Below, in pieces: positions 18,022-25,870 of a DNA stretch of 64,000 nucleotides. A program made the position numbers and the translations under genes. Below the pieces are notes generated by a model. That model saw nothing but the letters and a program-made list of their open reading frames with translations, made no database searches and was not told where the DNA came from. Source of the stretch: Pedobacter gandavensis (GTDB taxonomy: Bacteria; Bacteroidota; Bacteroidia; Sphingobacteriales; Sphingobacteriaceae); contig NZ_WNXC01000010.1 in NCBI RefSeq assembly GCF_014172405.1, forward strand, positions 1 to 64,000, read 5' to 3'. The first letter of the stretch is position 1, and each line of letters opens with the position of its first letter.

Positions 18022-18237
18022 TTATTTATTTGTTACTGGCATAAAATAGAGCGAACTTTTTAACTTTATCGTAATCGTATCGTTTATTCCACCCCGGACT
18101 GAGATCTTTTTTATAAAAAAGTCCATATTTTTGATCTCAATAGACTCCACTATTGTTAATGTATTCTTTTCAGCTTTAACGCAACAATACCAATGGAGAG
18201 TATTGCTACCTGCATATTCCGCTATATAGTTTACCAC
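18022..18237 (-). CDS. Doubtful 71-aa ORF overlapping repeat sequence
   Basis: A 71-codon frame with a GTG start lies 20 nt before ptuA. Its first codons fall inside the 24-bp tandem repeat at 18217-18260. The rest (HWYCCVKAEKNTLTIVESIE, then IKKISVRGG) has plausible composition. It may be a gene fragment fused to repeat sequence by an insertion rather than a functional gene. Confidence 0.25.
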   Translation of the reverse strand: MVNYIAEYAGSNTLHWYCCVKAEKNTLTIVESIEIKNMDFFIKKISVRGGINDTITIKLKSSLYFMPVTNK

Positions 18238-18260
18238 CCATTCCGCTACAAAGTTTACCA
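18217..18260. repeat. Two 20-bp repeats with 24-bp period, possible IS21-type end
   Basis: TTCCGCTATATAGTTTACCA (18217-18236) and TTCCGCTACAAAGTTTACCA (18241-18260) are direct repeats differing at two or three positions. Read on the minus strand they give TGGTAAACTTTGTAGCGGAA-like units, reminiscent of the multiple terminal repeats of IS21-family elements. No transposase is present, so this would be a solitary end left after decay. Confidence 0.4.
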
Positions 18261-18287
18261 GTGTTCCGAGGGAATCAACTACTTGGC

Positions 18288-18449
18288 CTAATTTAAAGAA
18301 AACACCTCATGGACCTGTGTTCTCAGAAGATAAGGATATCGAGTCTTATGTTTGAGTTTTTCCTCGGAATCCAACCCTTCACGAATGAAACTTGCCAAAG
18401 CACGCAACATATATGGAATATCTTTAGGGGACTCCTCATTATCGATAGT
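18288..18449 (-). pseudogene. Detached C-terminal coding segment of HamB
   Basis: These 53 codons plus TAG continue the hamB frame directly after its stop. The encoded sequence is protein-like (IPYMLRALASFIREGLDSEE, LLRTQVHEVFSLN), and a stop-free run of this length is unlikely by chance in AT-rich DNA. It ends about 27 bp from the IS21-like repeat. Confidence 0.5.
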
Positions 18450-21446
18450 TTAATCCCTTATAACTAAGGAAATTACTCCGAAAATAAAACTCAAATTCGG
18501 AATAAGCTTAAGACAAAAGCTTCGCGCTTTATCCAAATTATCATCCGAATTGCCTGAAATAAGAATCTGAATCCTGTAATAGTCCTTTCCATTGATATAC
18601 GCCAATAGCAAATCCTTGATGCCACTCATCTTAGTAAAGATAATTTCCTCGGTTGCCTTATTGATGGGAATATTAAGTGCTTTAGCCAATTGTGCATGAA
18701 TAGCATTTCCTGTAAAGAAACTAAATATGCGCTCCTGTTTTTCACAAAGCCAGTCCATTACCTCATCAATTATCTCATCTAAGGTCATCTCACCTAGCTC
18801 TACAATTCCAACGTCATTTACAAAATTACCGACTTCAATCACAAATTGTGGATCTAAGCCCATTTTCAGGCTCACCCGCCCTACCCAATCTTCATTGACA
18901 TATTCACCATCTACTTCCGTTCTCACCACAATTAACTTCTGAACTTTCTCCGCATATGATTCTTCCTGGCTGTCTTTAAAGGCTCTATATTTACCAAATG
19001 ACTTATCAAAGATAGTATTGATCGAATTCTCTGTATCAGGTATCAGGTTTAACCTAAATATAACATTCTTCTGTTCCGCGGTCAATTTCGTGCTATCTGA
19101 TGAGAGATTGTCCAAAAAACCTATAAGTGGGTCATTGATTTTCAAACACTGGTCGCTACTAGAGAATACTGTCTCCTTGAGCTCCCACCATTTTTGAGAA
19201 ACCGTATTATCTTTATAATGGATCAGCTTGCCCGGGATCAACAACACCATCCCCTGGGCTGCAGACCCAGCCCTACCTGCCCTACCTGCAGCATTCAGTA
19301 TTTCCTGTGGATCTATGGTCTCACGATAGCCAGTATCCTCATCAAAGCGGTCATCACCAGCCATGATCACCACCTCAGCGGGAAGATTGATACCTTGGGC
19401 TAGGGTAGCTGTAGCAACTACAACATTGATTCCGTCCTTTCGCTTGAAATAGTTCTCATTAAGCCTTCGCTCCAATGGCAACATATTCCCATGATGTACT
19501 GCGGTTCTGCCATTTGAAACAAACGAATATTTTATATCTCCTAATTCCAATGCCAGAGCTTCAAACATCTGAGGATATTTATCCATAAGATCAGTACGCT
19601 GGAAAGTAACATCCTCTAACTTAGCAGATATTTTTCGAGATGTACTTTTGGTAATTCTAGGATCGTCGACAAAAACCAGTGTTTTTATATTTCGACTGGC
19701 AAAATAGGAAGCGAATTCCGCTGCCACCTCGTTTCTATTACTTGTAAGTTTCCAATCACTATTTGCACTTAAATTAACAGGCTGAGTCAATATTCTATTG
19801 ATATAATAATCATCACTCGATTTGGATTCCCATTTATTTCTCAAACTGAAAAAGGTAAAGGGAACTGCTTGCAACTCTCTTTTTACCGCTGCACTAGGAC
19901 CTGAACTAGTACTATCTTTACGTGCTTTCCTTAAAACACCCTCCAATTTTACAATATCCTCTTCACGATACATCAAGCAGCTATGCAATTGCCTTGTTGG
20001 CTTCCAAGATGAATCAAATGCTACACACTCTCTTTTGGTAACTGAAGAAATCCACTCCGCAATCTCCGGTCCATTTTCGACCATTGCCGAAATCAGTAGA
20101 TAATCCGCATATGGTGCCTCAGCGAATAGTCTGAGCAGACAGAACATCGCATCAATGCTCCTCCTATCTTTCTTTTCTTCTCTTCCATGCACTAGGTGAA
20201 ACTCGTCAAAAACGACTAGTCCCACATCGGCAAACTCTTCTGGCCTGACGCTTATCAGCGTTAAGCACTTCTCGGGCGTCATTACTGCGATGCTTGGAAG
20301 CGCACTATCTTCAATATCAGTATACTCAAGATCGAATTCCATTATTGACTCGGGAATAAACCCTTCAAATATTCTTAGCATATTGCTATTTGCCTGATCC
20401 TCTAAAGCATGAGTAGGCACAAGATAAATCACCCTTTTTCCCGCAAGGAGAGTTGATGATATCTTTAACTCAGCAAGCGTGCTCTTCCCTGCACCAGTTG
20501 GAAAAGTAAGTACGGCAGAACACCCAGTATTAAGGAAGTTTGTTTTCACTGCATCAAAATGGTTCTCCCAAAGATAGGGTCGCTCTTTTGCTATACGGGC
20601 GAGAAATGTACCCCACAATTCTGCATCAGTATTAACCGGGGGTGAAACCTTTACAATCCCTCTCAACAGTAAGTCATCCCTTAATATATCGAGGAGCTTA
20701 GCCAAATGATAAGGTCCAGCATAAAGGCTCTCCTTCTCAAAAAGGCTTTCATATTCAGGATCAAATACAGACAGTTCTATTACCGTCTTGAAATAATCCG
20801 TCTTATCTTTGGCAAAATTAGGATCAAATAGTTCCTCAGCTAGTTGTTTGACCCCATTAAGTAAACATTCCCATAGATAATCAATTGCCTCCCTTTCCGA
20901 TTCATCAGCTTCATACTCAATATCCGGAACAGACAGATTGACTATATGTGACATCTCGCCTTTTGCCAAATGCACGATTGCACGCATCAGAAGCGATTCA
21001 ATTCGATCATCTATCAGATCCCGCTTTGCAAACCTGGAGGCTTCACAAGCGTCTGCAGGACTATTTCCAATGAGAAAAAGAACCATTGCTGAAATGACCT
21101 CTGGAATCTGGTCTCTTCCAAACATCACCGATACCAGCTCAGGCTCAGAATATTCTCTTATCTGCAGTAGCAGATACCTGGCCGTTGCGCAAACAAAAGC
21201 TATTGACCTCTTATTTTCCAAATCCGGCAAAATTACCGCCAAGGTTTCCAGATTATTTGCAAGCGAACGTAACATATCAATGCTTGCTGCGAGAGCATCC
21301 TTTTCAAAACTCCCATTAGACAGATTACTTCTGACTGAAATAACTACTGCATATATTCTAGTTAACTCCTGTGGCAATCTTTCTATATCTATGCTACCAA
21401 CCTTAGGGATCGATCTAATATTTTCCTCTGTTATCGAATTATACAT
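18450..21446 (-). CDS. hamB: HamB-like superfamily 2 helicase (Hachiman-like defence), probably cut short by a stop codon
   Basis: This 998-residue Ski2-like helicase has motif I LTFPTGAGKSTLAEL (near residue 318), Ia YLVPTHALEDQ, II VVFDEFHLVHGREE (near 410), III LLISAMVENGPEI, V VVVATATLAQGINLPAEV (near 675) and VI LNAAGRAGRAG. It begins 1 nt after hamA. The same frame continues after the TAA (18450-18452) for 53 more codons to a TAG at 18288-18290, encoding DIPYMLRALASFIREGLDSE and KLKHKTRYPY. That looks like a helicase C-terminus, so the TAA is probably a nonsense mutation and the intact protein would have about 1,052 residues. Confidence 0.8.
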   Translation of the reverse strand: MYNSITEENIRSIPKVGSIDIERLPQELTRIYAVVISVRSNLSNGSFEKDALAASIDMLRSLANNLETLAVILPDLENKRSIAFVCATARYLLLQIREYSEPELVSVMFGRDQIPEVISAMVLFLIGNSPADACEASRFAKRDLIDDRIESLLMRAIVHLAKGEMSHIVNLSVPDIEYEADESEREAIDYLWECLLNGVKQLAEELFDPNFAKDKTDYFKTVIELSVFDPEYESLFEKESLYAGPYHLAKLLDILRDDLLLRGIVKVSPPVNTDAELWGTFLARIAKERPYLWENHFDAVKTNFLNTGCSAVLTFPTGAGKSTLAELKISSTLLAGKRVIYLVPTHALEDQANSNMLRIFEGFIPESIMEFDLEYTDIEDSALPSIAVMTPEKCLTLISVRPEEFADVGLVVFDEFHLVHGREEKKDRRSIDAMFCLLRLFAEAPYADYLLISAMVENGPEIAEWISSVTKRECVAFDSSWKPTRQLHSCLMYREEDIVKLEGVLRKARKDSTSSGPSAAVKRELQAVPFTFFSLRNKWESKSSDDYYINRILTQPVNLSANSDWKLTSNRNEVAAEFASYFASRNIKTLVFVDDPRITKSTSRKISAKLEDVTFQRTDLMDKYPQMFEALALELGDIKYSFVSNGRTAVHHGNMLPLERRLNENYFKRKDGINVVVATATLAQGINLPAEVVIMAGDDRFDEDTGYRETIDPQEILNAAGRAGRAGSAAQGMVLLIPGKLIHYKDNTVSQKWWELKETVFSSSDQCLKINDPLIGFLDNLSSDSTKLTAEQKNVIFRLNLIPDTENSINTIFDKSFGKYRAFKDSQEESYAEKVQKLIVVRTEVDGEYVNEDWVGRVSLKMGLDPQFVIEVGNFVNDVGIVELGEMTLDEIIDEVMDWLCEKQERIFSFFTGNAIHAQLAKALNIPINKATEEIIFTKMSGIKDLLLAYINGKDYYRIQILISGNSDDNLDKARSFCLKLIPNLSFIFGVISLVIRD

Positions 21447-21447
21447 T

Positions 21448-22238
21448 TTAGGACTTTAGGGTTTTAAGATATGTGGCTACTTTAGGACAAAAATTATCCA
21501 TCCATTGACGAATATCGGATTGGTAAAAAGTAAGACTATTCCTTCTGACCACATCAGTTCCTTTTACCATTTTGTCATAGTCCTTGAACAACTTAGGTCG
21601 CCAAACCTGATTATTAGTATTATTTTTAGGCGTTATAGCTACTCTATATTTCCTAATCTCTGGACGATAAATATCAGCATTAATGGACGTCAAAAGCTGT
21701 GATGGATCTAGATGATGAAGCATGTATGTTATTCGACTAACCAATTGAATATTATGCGTTCCTTCTTCAAATTTCGCAAAATCTGGCCATACCTGGAGTC
21801 TTACAGTCTCCCTAGCATTTTCAGTATATTTATCCTCTGAGATGATCACCTGCTCAAGATTGTTATCGTCTTTCAGCAACACAGCAATCCCATCGATTCC
21901 ATGCTGGGCGGGAGCATCATGAGGTAACTGAACAAAGAATTTTCTTCCAATATGCTCTTGGTTAATAGCGACCCAATTGATCATTTGATATACCCAGCCA
22001 TCCCTTTTATATCTTTCCTCATTTGAGTTATAACTCAACCTTTCTATTGCTAGGTCAATTGCGCGATTATTACTTGATGGTTTGATGTTTTTTTTTTTGC
22101 TAAGATTTGCTGGACATGCAAATGATTTCCCAACAAAAGATATGCAACATTCTGAACGAGCTTATCCTCATCGCCAACCTCCAATTCAACTTCATTATGC
22201 ATTGGAGAATAATCAACATGTGTAAGTTTTACAGGCAT
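21448..22238 (-). pseudogene. hamA: HamA-like nuclease (DUF1837, Hachiman-like), frame broken at an A11 run
   Basis: Two frames together make one HamA-like protein. Frame 1 starts at the ATG at 22238 (MPVKLTHVDYSPMHNEVELE) and ends at 22050. Frame 2 runs from about 22055 to 21448 and carries the nuclease core: HGIDGIAVLL (Asp near residue 116) and VIISEDKYTEN (Glu-x-Lys near 135-137), a PD-(D/E)xK pattern. They meet at a run of 11 T on the plus strand (22088-22098). Adding one base, or removing two, restores a single protein of about 263 residues through KKKNIKPSSNNRAIDLAIER. It lies 1 nt before hamB. Options are mutation, phase variation, transcriptional slippage or sequencing error. Confidence 0.75.
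22088..22098 (-). repeat. A11 homopolymer inside hamA
   Basis: Eleven consecutive A on the coding strand lie exactly where the hamA frame breaks. Runs of this length slip readily in replication and in transcription. Confidence 0.85.
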
Positions 22239-22697
22239 TATAATATGATAATTGTAAACTAATAGATATTTAAAATTAGAAAATTCAAATTGTCACTATC
22301 CAAAAAGAGAGTACTTACTACGTTCTTAATGGAATAGAGGCCATAGCTGAAGAAATAATTTGCGTTATAGATCATAATTTTGAGTTTTAGATGTTTTAAA
22401 ACTATGGATTATATTTGGAAAATTTCGAGAACATATCTAGACTATCCAAAAAACCGGTTATTCTTAAACTTTTAGCTAAAAGGCAACAATTATAATCTAT
22501 AATCATTACATCAGACCAACTTCAAAAATAGTATACGAAAAATATATCACAAGTTTCCCCTAATTGTTAAATGCTAGAAGCGGTAACTAAAGGAGAGGCT
22601 ATTAGCGTAAGTGTTTCGCAAGCCACTAATGAGGGCCTTAAGTAATTGACTAAGGGATTAATACCAATTAAATAAAACCTTTATGCAAATAATGAAA
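22239..22697. other. Intergenic region upstream of hamA
   Basis: This AT-rich stretch of 459 bp lies between hamA and the XRE gene. It should hold the hamA promoter. The only frame of note is a 24-codon plus-strand ORF (22571-22645) with an in-frame stop directly before its ATG, which I do not regard as a gene. I see no repeats or RNA structure. Confidence 0.4.
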
Positions 22698-23216
22698 CTA
22701 GACAAGTTTTCTTCTTGAATATAAGTTAGTTGATTGTTTATTTGGATGTGGCTGTATTTCTATGAGATCTGACATTCTTTTTAATGCCGCATGCAGAGAA
22801 TTTCCTTTAAGCGTCCAGCCGTATTTATCATTAAAGAACTTTATGATCTGATTCGTTTCTTTCGGTAAATCAAGGAAATTAGTCTTAAGAAGCTTATATT
22901 TTATACAGTAAGGTATAGAAGGTTCTTCATTTAAAATTACGAATACAGATGGCTCAATCTTATACTTTTCCATTAGCCTTTCACGTAAATTCTTAGGAGG
23001 AGTAAAAGACTCTTTACTTAAATCTTCTAATTTAATTGAGGTAAAATTCAGGATTCCATCTAGGCTGCTAATTTTGAAATTATTTCTTCCAGATTCTATG
23101 TTCCCTAAGGTTGTTCTCGAAATATTTGCAAGCAAAGCGAAGTCCTTCTGAGAAAGGCCCAAAGCATCTCTTAGCTCCAATATGTTAGTACTAAGCATTG
23201 ATATTGAATTGTCCAT
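22698..23216 (-). CDS. XRE-family transcriptional regulator
   Basis: The frame opens at 23300, but its first 28 residues are an odd hydrophobic run. The ATG at 23216 (MDNSISMLSTNILELRDALG) places the helix-turn-helix at the N-terminus as usual (172 residues). The HTH reads LRDALGLSQKDFALLANISR then TTLGNIESGRNNFKISSLDG. The C-terminal 100 residues are helical and unrecognised. It faces away from the sigma/dCas12f operon and could regulate it, the Hachiman-like genes, or both. Confidence 0.75.
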   Translation of the reverse strand: MDNSISMLSTNILELRDALGLSQKDFALLANISRTTLGNIESGRNNFKISSLDGILNFTSIKLEDLSKESFTPPKNLRERLMEKYKIEPSVFVILNEEPSIPYCIKYKLLKTNFLDLPKETNQIIKFFNDKYGWTLKGNSLHAALKRMSDLIEIQPHPNKQSTNLYSRRKLV

Positions 23217-23372
23217 CAAACAAATGGACAACACTAAATCGTGATATTTTGAAAGACTTATTGTGTAATTAAAAACAATTAAGTAAATTTGAATCATCAT
23301 TGATTTGATGATAGATAAGAAATAAAAAAGATTAAGGCATTAGTTTACAAGAAGAGGTATTAATAAAAAAGA

Positions 23373-23577
23373 GTCTCGGTTACAAATTCCGACAATTTGA
23401 ATCAGAACGAGACGATAGATCTAATGCCCATAGTGAATATATATGTACTTTTGTACCGCTATAGCACTATGGGCTCTATCGTAAACCGTTTTTGAAGGCG
23501 TCGGAACCTTGTAGCACGGTGATAGGGCCCGCTATAGTATTTGCATCTGTCATAATTGGACTCGTATAAACTACGAG
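23373..23577 (+). ncRNA. Strongly structured leader upstream of the sigma gene
   Basis: Four good hairpins follow one another. GTCTCG (23373-23378) pairs with CGAGAC (23408-23413). CGATAG plus CCCATAGTG (23413-23418, 23427-23435) pairs with CACTATGGG plus CTATCG (23465-23473, 23476-23481). ACCGT and AAGG (23485-23489, 23495-23498) pair with CCTT and ACGGT (23507-23510, 23516-23520). CTCGTA pairs with TACGAG (23561-23566, 23572-23577), ending 1 nt before the sigma ATG. This density of stems indicates a functional RNA or leader. It may control sigma translation or be a second guide-type RNA. Confidence 0.55.
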
Positions 23578-23578
23578 C

Positions 23579-24382
23579 ATGAAAAGTACCAAAGTAACCG
23601 ACAGGCAGTATTATTTTAACATCTTCCAGGAAGGCAATGAAAAAGGGCTTGAGTTTTTTTACAAGCTCTTATATCCAGCTTTATATATTAGAGGATTAAG
23701 ATATATAAAGGATGACATCAATGCTGATTGTATTGTTAATGACGCATTTCTCAGGCTCTGGCTAATCAGAGAAACTATTATTGACCCAGCTCACATTGAA
23801 ACATTTGTTAAAAAATGGACTTCAGATGGCTGCAAAGCTTATTACAGAACTTCAGATACCAAATTTCAGCGAAACATGTTGAAACTGGATGACCTAGAAA
23901 ATTATCAGGAATATATCGGTGGTTACAACCCTTGGGAAGAAGAAGATACAGATGTTCTATACCAACAAGAGCTTGACGAAAATATGCGCAAGCAATGGGA
24001 ACAAGTAGAAAATGTACTCCCAAACCTTCCCGAAAATCAACAGTTATTCATCAGGCTCTGCATCAAATATTCATTTAGTTATGAACGTATTGCTTGGCAT
24101 GTTGGTGGAATCTCAGACTATCAGGTCGCTAGAACAATTGAAAAAACACTGCAATCTCTAAAATCCATTTTAACGAATAGCCAAAAGCTCAACGTTGTAG
24201 GAAAAACAAACAATTACAAGTTCGAAGGTGATCTCTGCGAAGAACAATCTACAATTCTGAACATGCGCTATGAGCTTCAATACAGCTTTGAAGAAATTGC
24301 CAGAACATTAAACCTAAGCCAAAGCTATATCCAAAAAGTTTTTGTTCAGGCCTATACCAAGATAAAAAAGGTAAAAATCTAA
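23579..24382 (+). CDS. ECF-like sigma factor with two sigma-4-type HTH regions, paired with a Cas12f-like protein
   Basis: This protein has 267 residues. Residues 14-90 match ECF region 2: FQEGNEKGLEFFYKLLYPAL, then RYIKDDINADCIVNDAFLRLW. Residues 148-195 match region 4 (LPENQQLFIRLCIKYSFSYER then IAWHVGGISDYQVARTIEKT). A second region-4-like HTH follows at 220-262 (QSTILNMRYELQYSFEEIAR then TLNLSQSYIQKVFVQAY). A duplicated region 4 is unusual for an ECF sigma. The stop is 4 nt before the next ATG, so it is co-translated with the Cas12f-like protein. No anti-sigma gene is adjacent. It would recruit RNA polymerase core to sites chosen by its partner; this role is inferred from context and from reports, as I recall them, of sigma factors paired with inactive Cas12f homologues in Bacteroidota. 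Confidence 0.8.
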   Translation: MKSTKVTDRQYYFNIFQEGNEKGLEFFYKLLYPALYIRGLRYIKDDINADCIVNDAFLRLWLIRETIIDPAHIETFVKKWTSDGCKAYYRTSDTKFQRNMLKLDDLENYQEYIGGYNPWEEEDTDVLYQQELDENMRKQWEQVENVLPNLPENQQLFIRLCIKYSFSYERIAWHVGGISDYQVARTIEKTLQSLKSILTNSQKLNVVGKTNNYKFEGDLCEEQSTILNMRYELQYSFEEIARTLNLSQSYIQKVFVQAYTKIKKVKI

Positions 24383-24386
24383 TGCT

Positions 24387-25484
24387 ATGGAAAATAACAC
24401 AATGATTATCACCCGCAAGATCCAGCTACTGATCGATTCTGATGACAGTCAATACGTCAGAGACATCAAAGACAAGCTATTCAATTGGCAATCGATTTGT
24501 TTTCGGTCGGCCAACATGATTATGAGCCACCACTTTGTACAGGAACAGGTAAAAGACTTCTTTTACTTAACAGATGAAATCATTCTTAAAATTGCTGATG
24601 AAAAAAAAGAACCAAACGGCATACTCAAGTCTTCCAGAATAAACACTACCTACCGCCTGCTTTCTAATCATTTTAAAGGACATATTCCAACCAACATCCT
24701 GAGCAACTTAAATAACACATTGTTAGCTACCTTTAACAAAGAGAGAGTTGCCTATTGGAAAGGTGAAAAATCGCTGAGAAATTACAAAAAAAATATTCCT
24801 ATGCCTTTTGCTGCAGAAGCGATCACAAAATTAGATCATGCTCCTGATAACAAAAACTTCTGCTTTAAGCTCTTTCAAATTCCCTTCAGAACCTTTCTGG
24901 GCAAAGATACAGCTGATAAAAAAATCCTTCTGAATAGAATAAAGAATGGGACAATAAAACTCCGCACCAGCCACATCCAGTTAGATAAGGGTAAAATATA
25001 TTTTCTGGCGGTGATTCAAATTGAAAAAGAGCAACATGATTTAGACACCGCAGTAATTGCCGAAGCTACTCTTTCCATAGAACATCCGGTAAATGTTAAA
25101 ATTGGAGATCAGCAATACGCCATAGGGAATAAAGAGGAATTTCTACATAGAAGGTTAGCTATACAGGCAGCCATTCTCAGGGTAAAGAAAGGAATTACCT
25201 TTAATCGTGGTGGCCATGGGGAGAAAAGAAAGAAGAAATGCCTTGTAGACTATCAGAATAATGAAAAAAAATACGTTGAATACAAATTGCATGTCTATAG
25301 CCGTCGATTGATTGATCTTTGTATAAAACATCAGGCTGCCACTTTAATCCTGGTCAATCAACAACAAAAAGAAGAAATAGCAAAAGAGGATCCGTTCTTA
25401 CTTCAAAATTGGAGCTATTATAGCCTAAAGGATAAAATAAATTACAAAGCAGAGAAAGCCGGAATTCAGGTAATTATTGAATAA
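24387..25484 (+). CDS. Nuclease-dead Cas12f/TnpB-like RNA-guided protein
   Basis: This protein has 365 residues. The C-terminal half keeps Cas12f/TnpB landmarks: the basic stretch GGHGEKRKKKCLVDYQNNEK (near 275-294), SRRLIDLCIKHQAATLILV (near 305-323) and NWSYYSLKDKINYKAEKAGI (near 341-360). The catalytic triad is missing. RuvC-I reads LSIEHPVNVKIG in place of GIDLG, the RuvC-II Glu position reads LVNQQ, and the protein stops before the zinc finger and RuvC-III Asp. It should bind RNA and DNA but not cut. It sits 4 nt after an ECF sigma gene and 10 bp before two guide-RNA-like elements. No IS605/IS607 ends or partner transposase are present, which favours a domesticated regulator over a transposon gene. 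Confidence 0.8.
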   Translation: MENNTMIITRKIQLLIDSDDSQYVRDIKDKLFNWQSICFRSANMIMSHHFVQEQVKDFFYLTDEIILKIADEKKEPNGILKSSRINTTYRLLSNHFKGHIPTNILSNLNNTLLATFNKERVAYWKGEKSLRNYKKNIPMPFAAEAITKLDHAPDNKNFCFKLFQIPFRTFLGKDTADKKILLNRIKNGTIKLRTSHIQLDKGKIYFLAVIQIEKEQHDLDTAVIAEATLSIEHPVNVKIGDQQYAIGNKEEFLHRRLAIQAAILRVKKGITFNRGGHGEKRKKKCLVDYQNNEKKYVEYKLHVYSRRLIDLCIKHQAATLILVNQQQKEEIAKEDPFLLQNWSYYSLKDKINYKAEKAGIQVIIE

Positions 25485-25494
25485 AGAATTTAAA

Positions 25495-25604
25495 GAGGCT
25501 GCTTGTAAAGCCGCATGGTGAGACAAAAAATGTACTCACTAATATTCATTTCATGGGTAATCACTCTTAAAAGAATAATACAACAGCCGGGCCTACTTTT
25601 AATC
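25495..25604 (+). ncRNA. Candidate guide RNA 1 (scaffold plus guide)
   Basis: The scaffold starts GAGGCTGCTTGTAAAGCCG (hairpin GGCT/AGCC) and continues GGTGAG...CTCACT (25517-25540, second hairpin). A TATTC...GAATA stem (25543-25578) follows, and it ends in ATACAAC (25578-25584). Unique sequence then begins AGCCGGGCCTACTTTTAATC (25585-25604), the proposed guide. Copy 2 shares the scaffold but has a different 3' sequence. Ends of the form ..CAAC directly before the guide are typical of Cas12f-type RNAs. Exact RNA ends are unknown. Confidence 0.6.
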
Positions 25605-25659
25605 ATATTTCAATGGGCAGGTAAAAAGAAAAATTGAAGAATATAATGAACATATAATT

Positions 25660-25749
25660 GAGGCTGCTTGTAAAGCCGTAGGGTGAGATCAAATGATATG
25701 CTCACTAAAATAGTTAGAAATTATACAACGGGCTGCTGTTATTCCATTT
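25660..25749 (+). ncRNA. Candidate guide RNA 2 (scaffold plus guide)
   Basis: This is a second copy of the scaffold: GAGGCTGCTTGTAAAGCCG (25660-25678), GGTGAG...CTCACT (25682-25706), an AATAGTT/AAATTAT stem, then ATACAAC (25723-25729). The following unique sequence GGGCTGCTGTTATTCCATTT (25730-25749) is the proposed guide. CTGCT near its start and AGCAG at 25754-25758 could fold into a weak terminal stem. Confidence 0.6.
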
Positions 25750-25870
25750 TAGCAAGCAGCAAAAATTAAGTTAGAGAATAATATTTCAGGAAGTTATTGA
25801 TTTTTTTAGAGCTAATATTTTGCGGAATTATGTTCCATAAAAAACCTAATTGTTGTCAAGTTTTAGGTGT

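Noticed and set aside
22571-22645. 24-codon plus-strand ORF (MLEAVTKGEAISVSV...)
   Set aside because: In-frame stop directly before the ATG, very short, and no partner.
24387-25484. Cas12f-like gene as an active TnpB of an IS605/IS607 element
   Set aside because: Catalytic residues and the C-terminal zinc finger are missing, and no TnpA or element ends are visible; the nearby recombinase is a large serine integrase, not the small IS607 type.
25495-25730. CRISPR array
   Set aside because: Only two imperfect scaffold copies about 165 bp apart; no short regularly spaced repeats.
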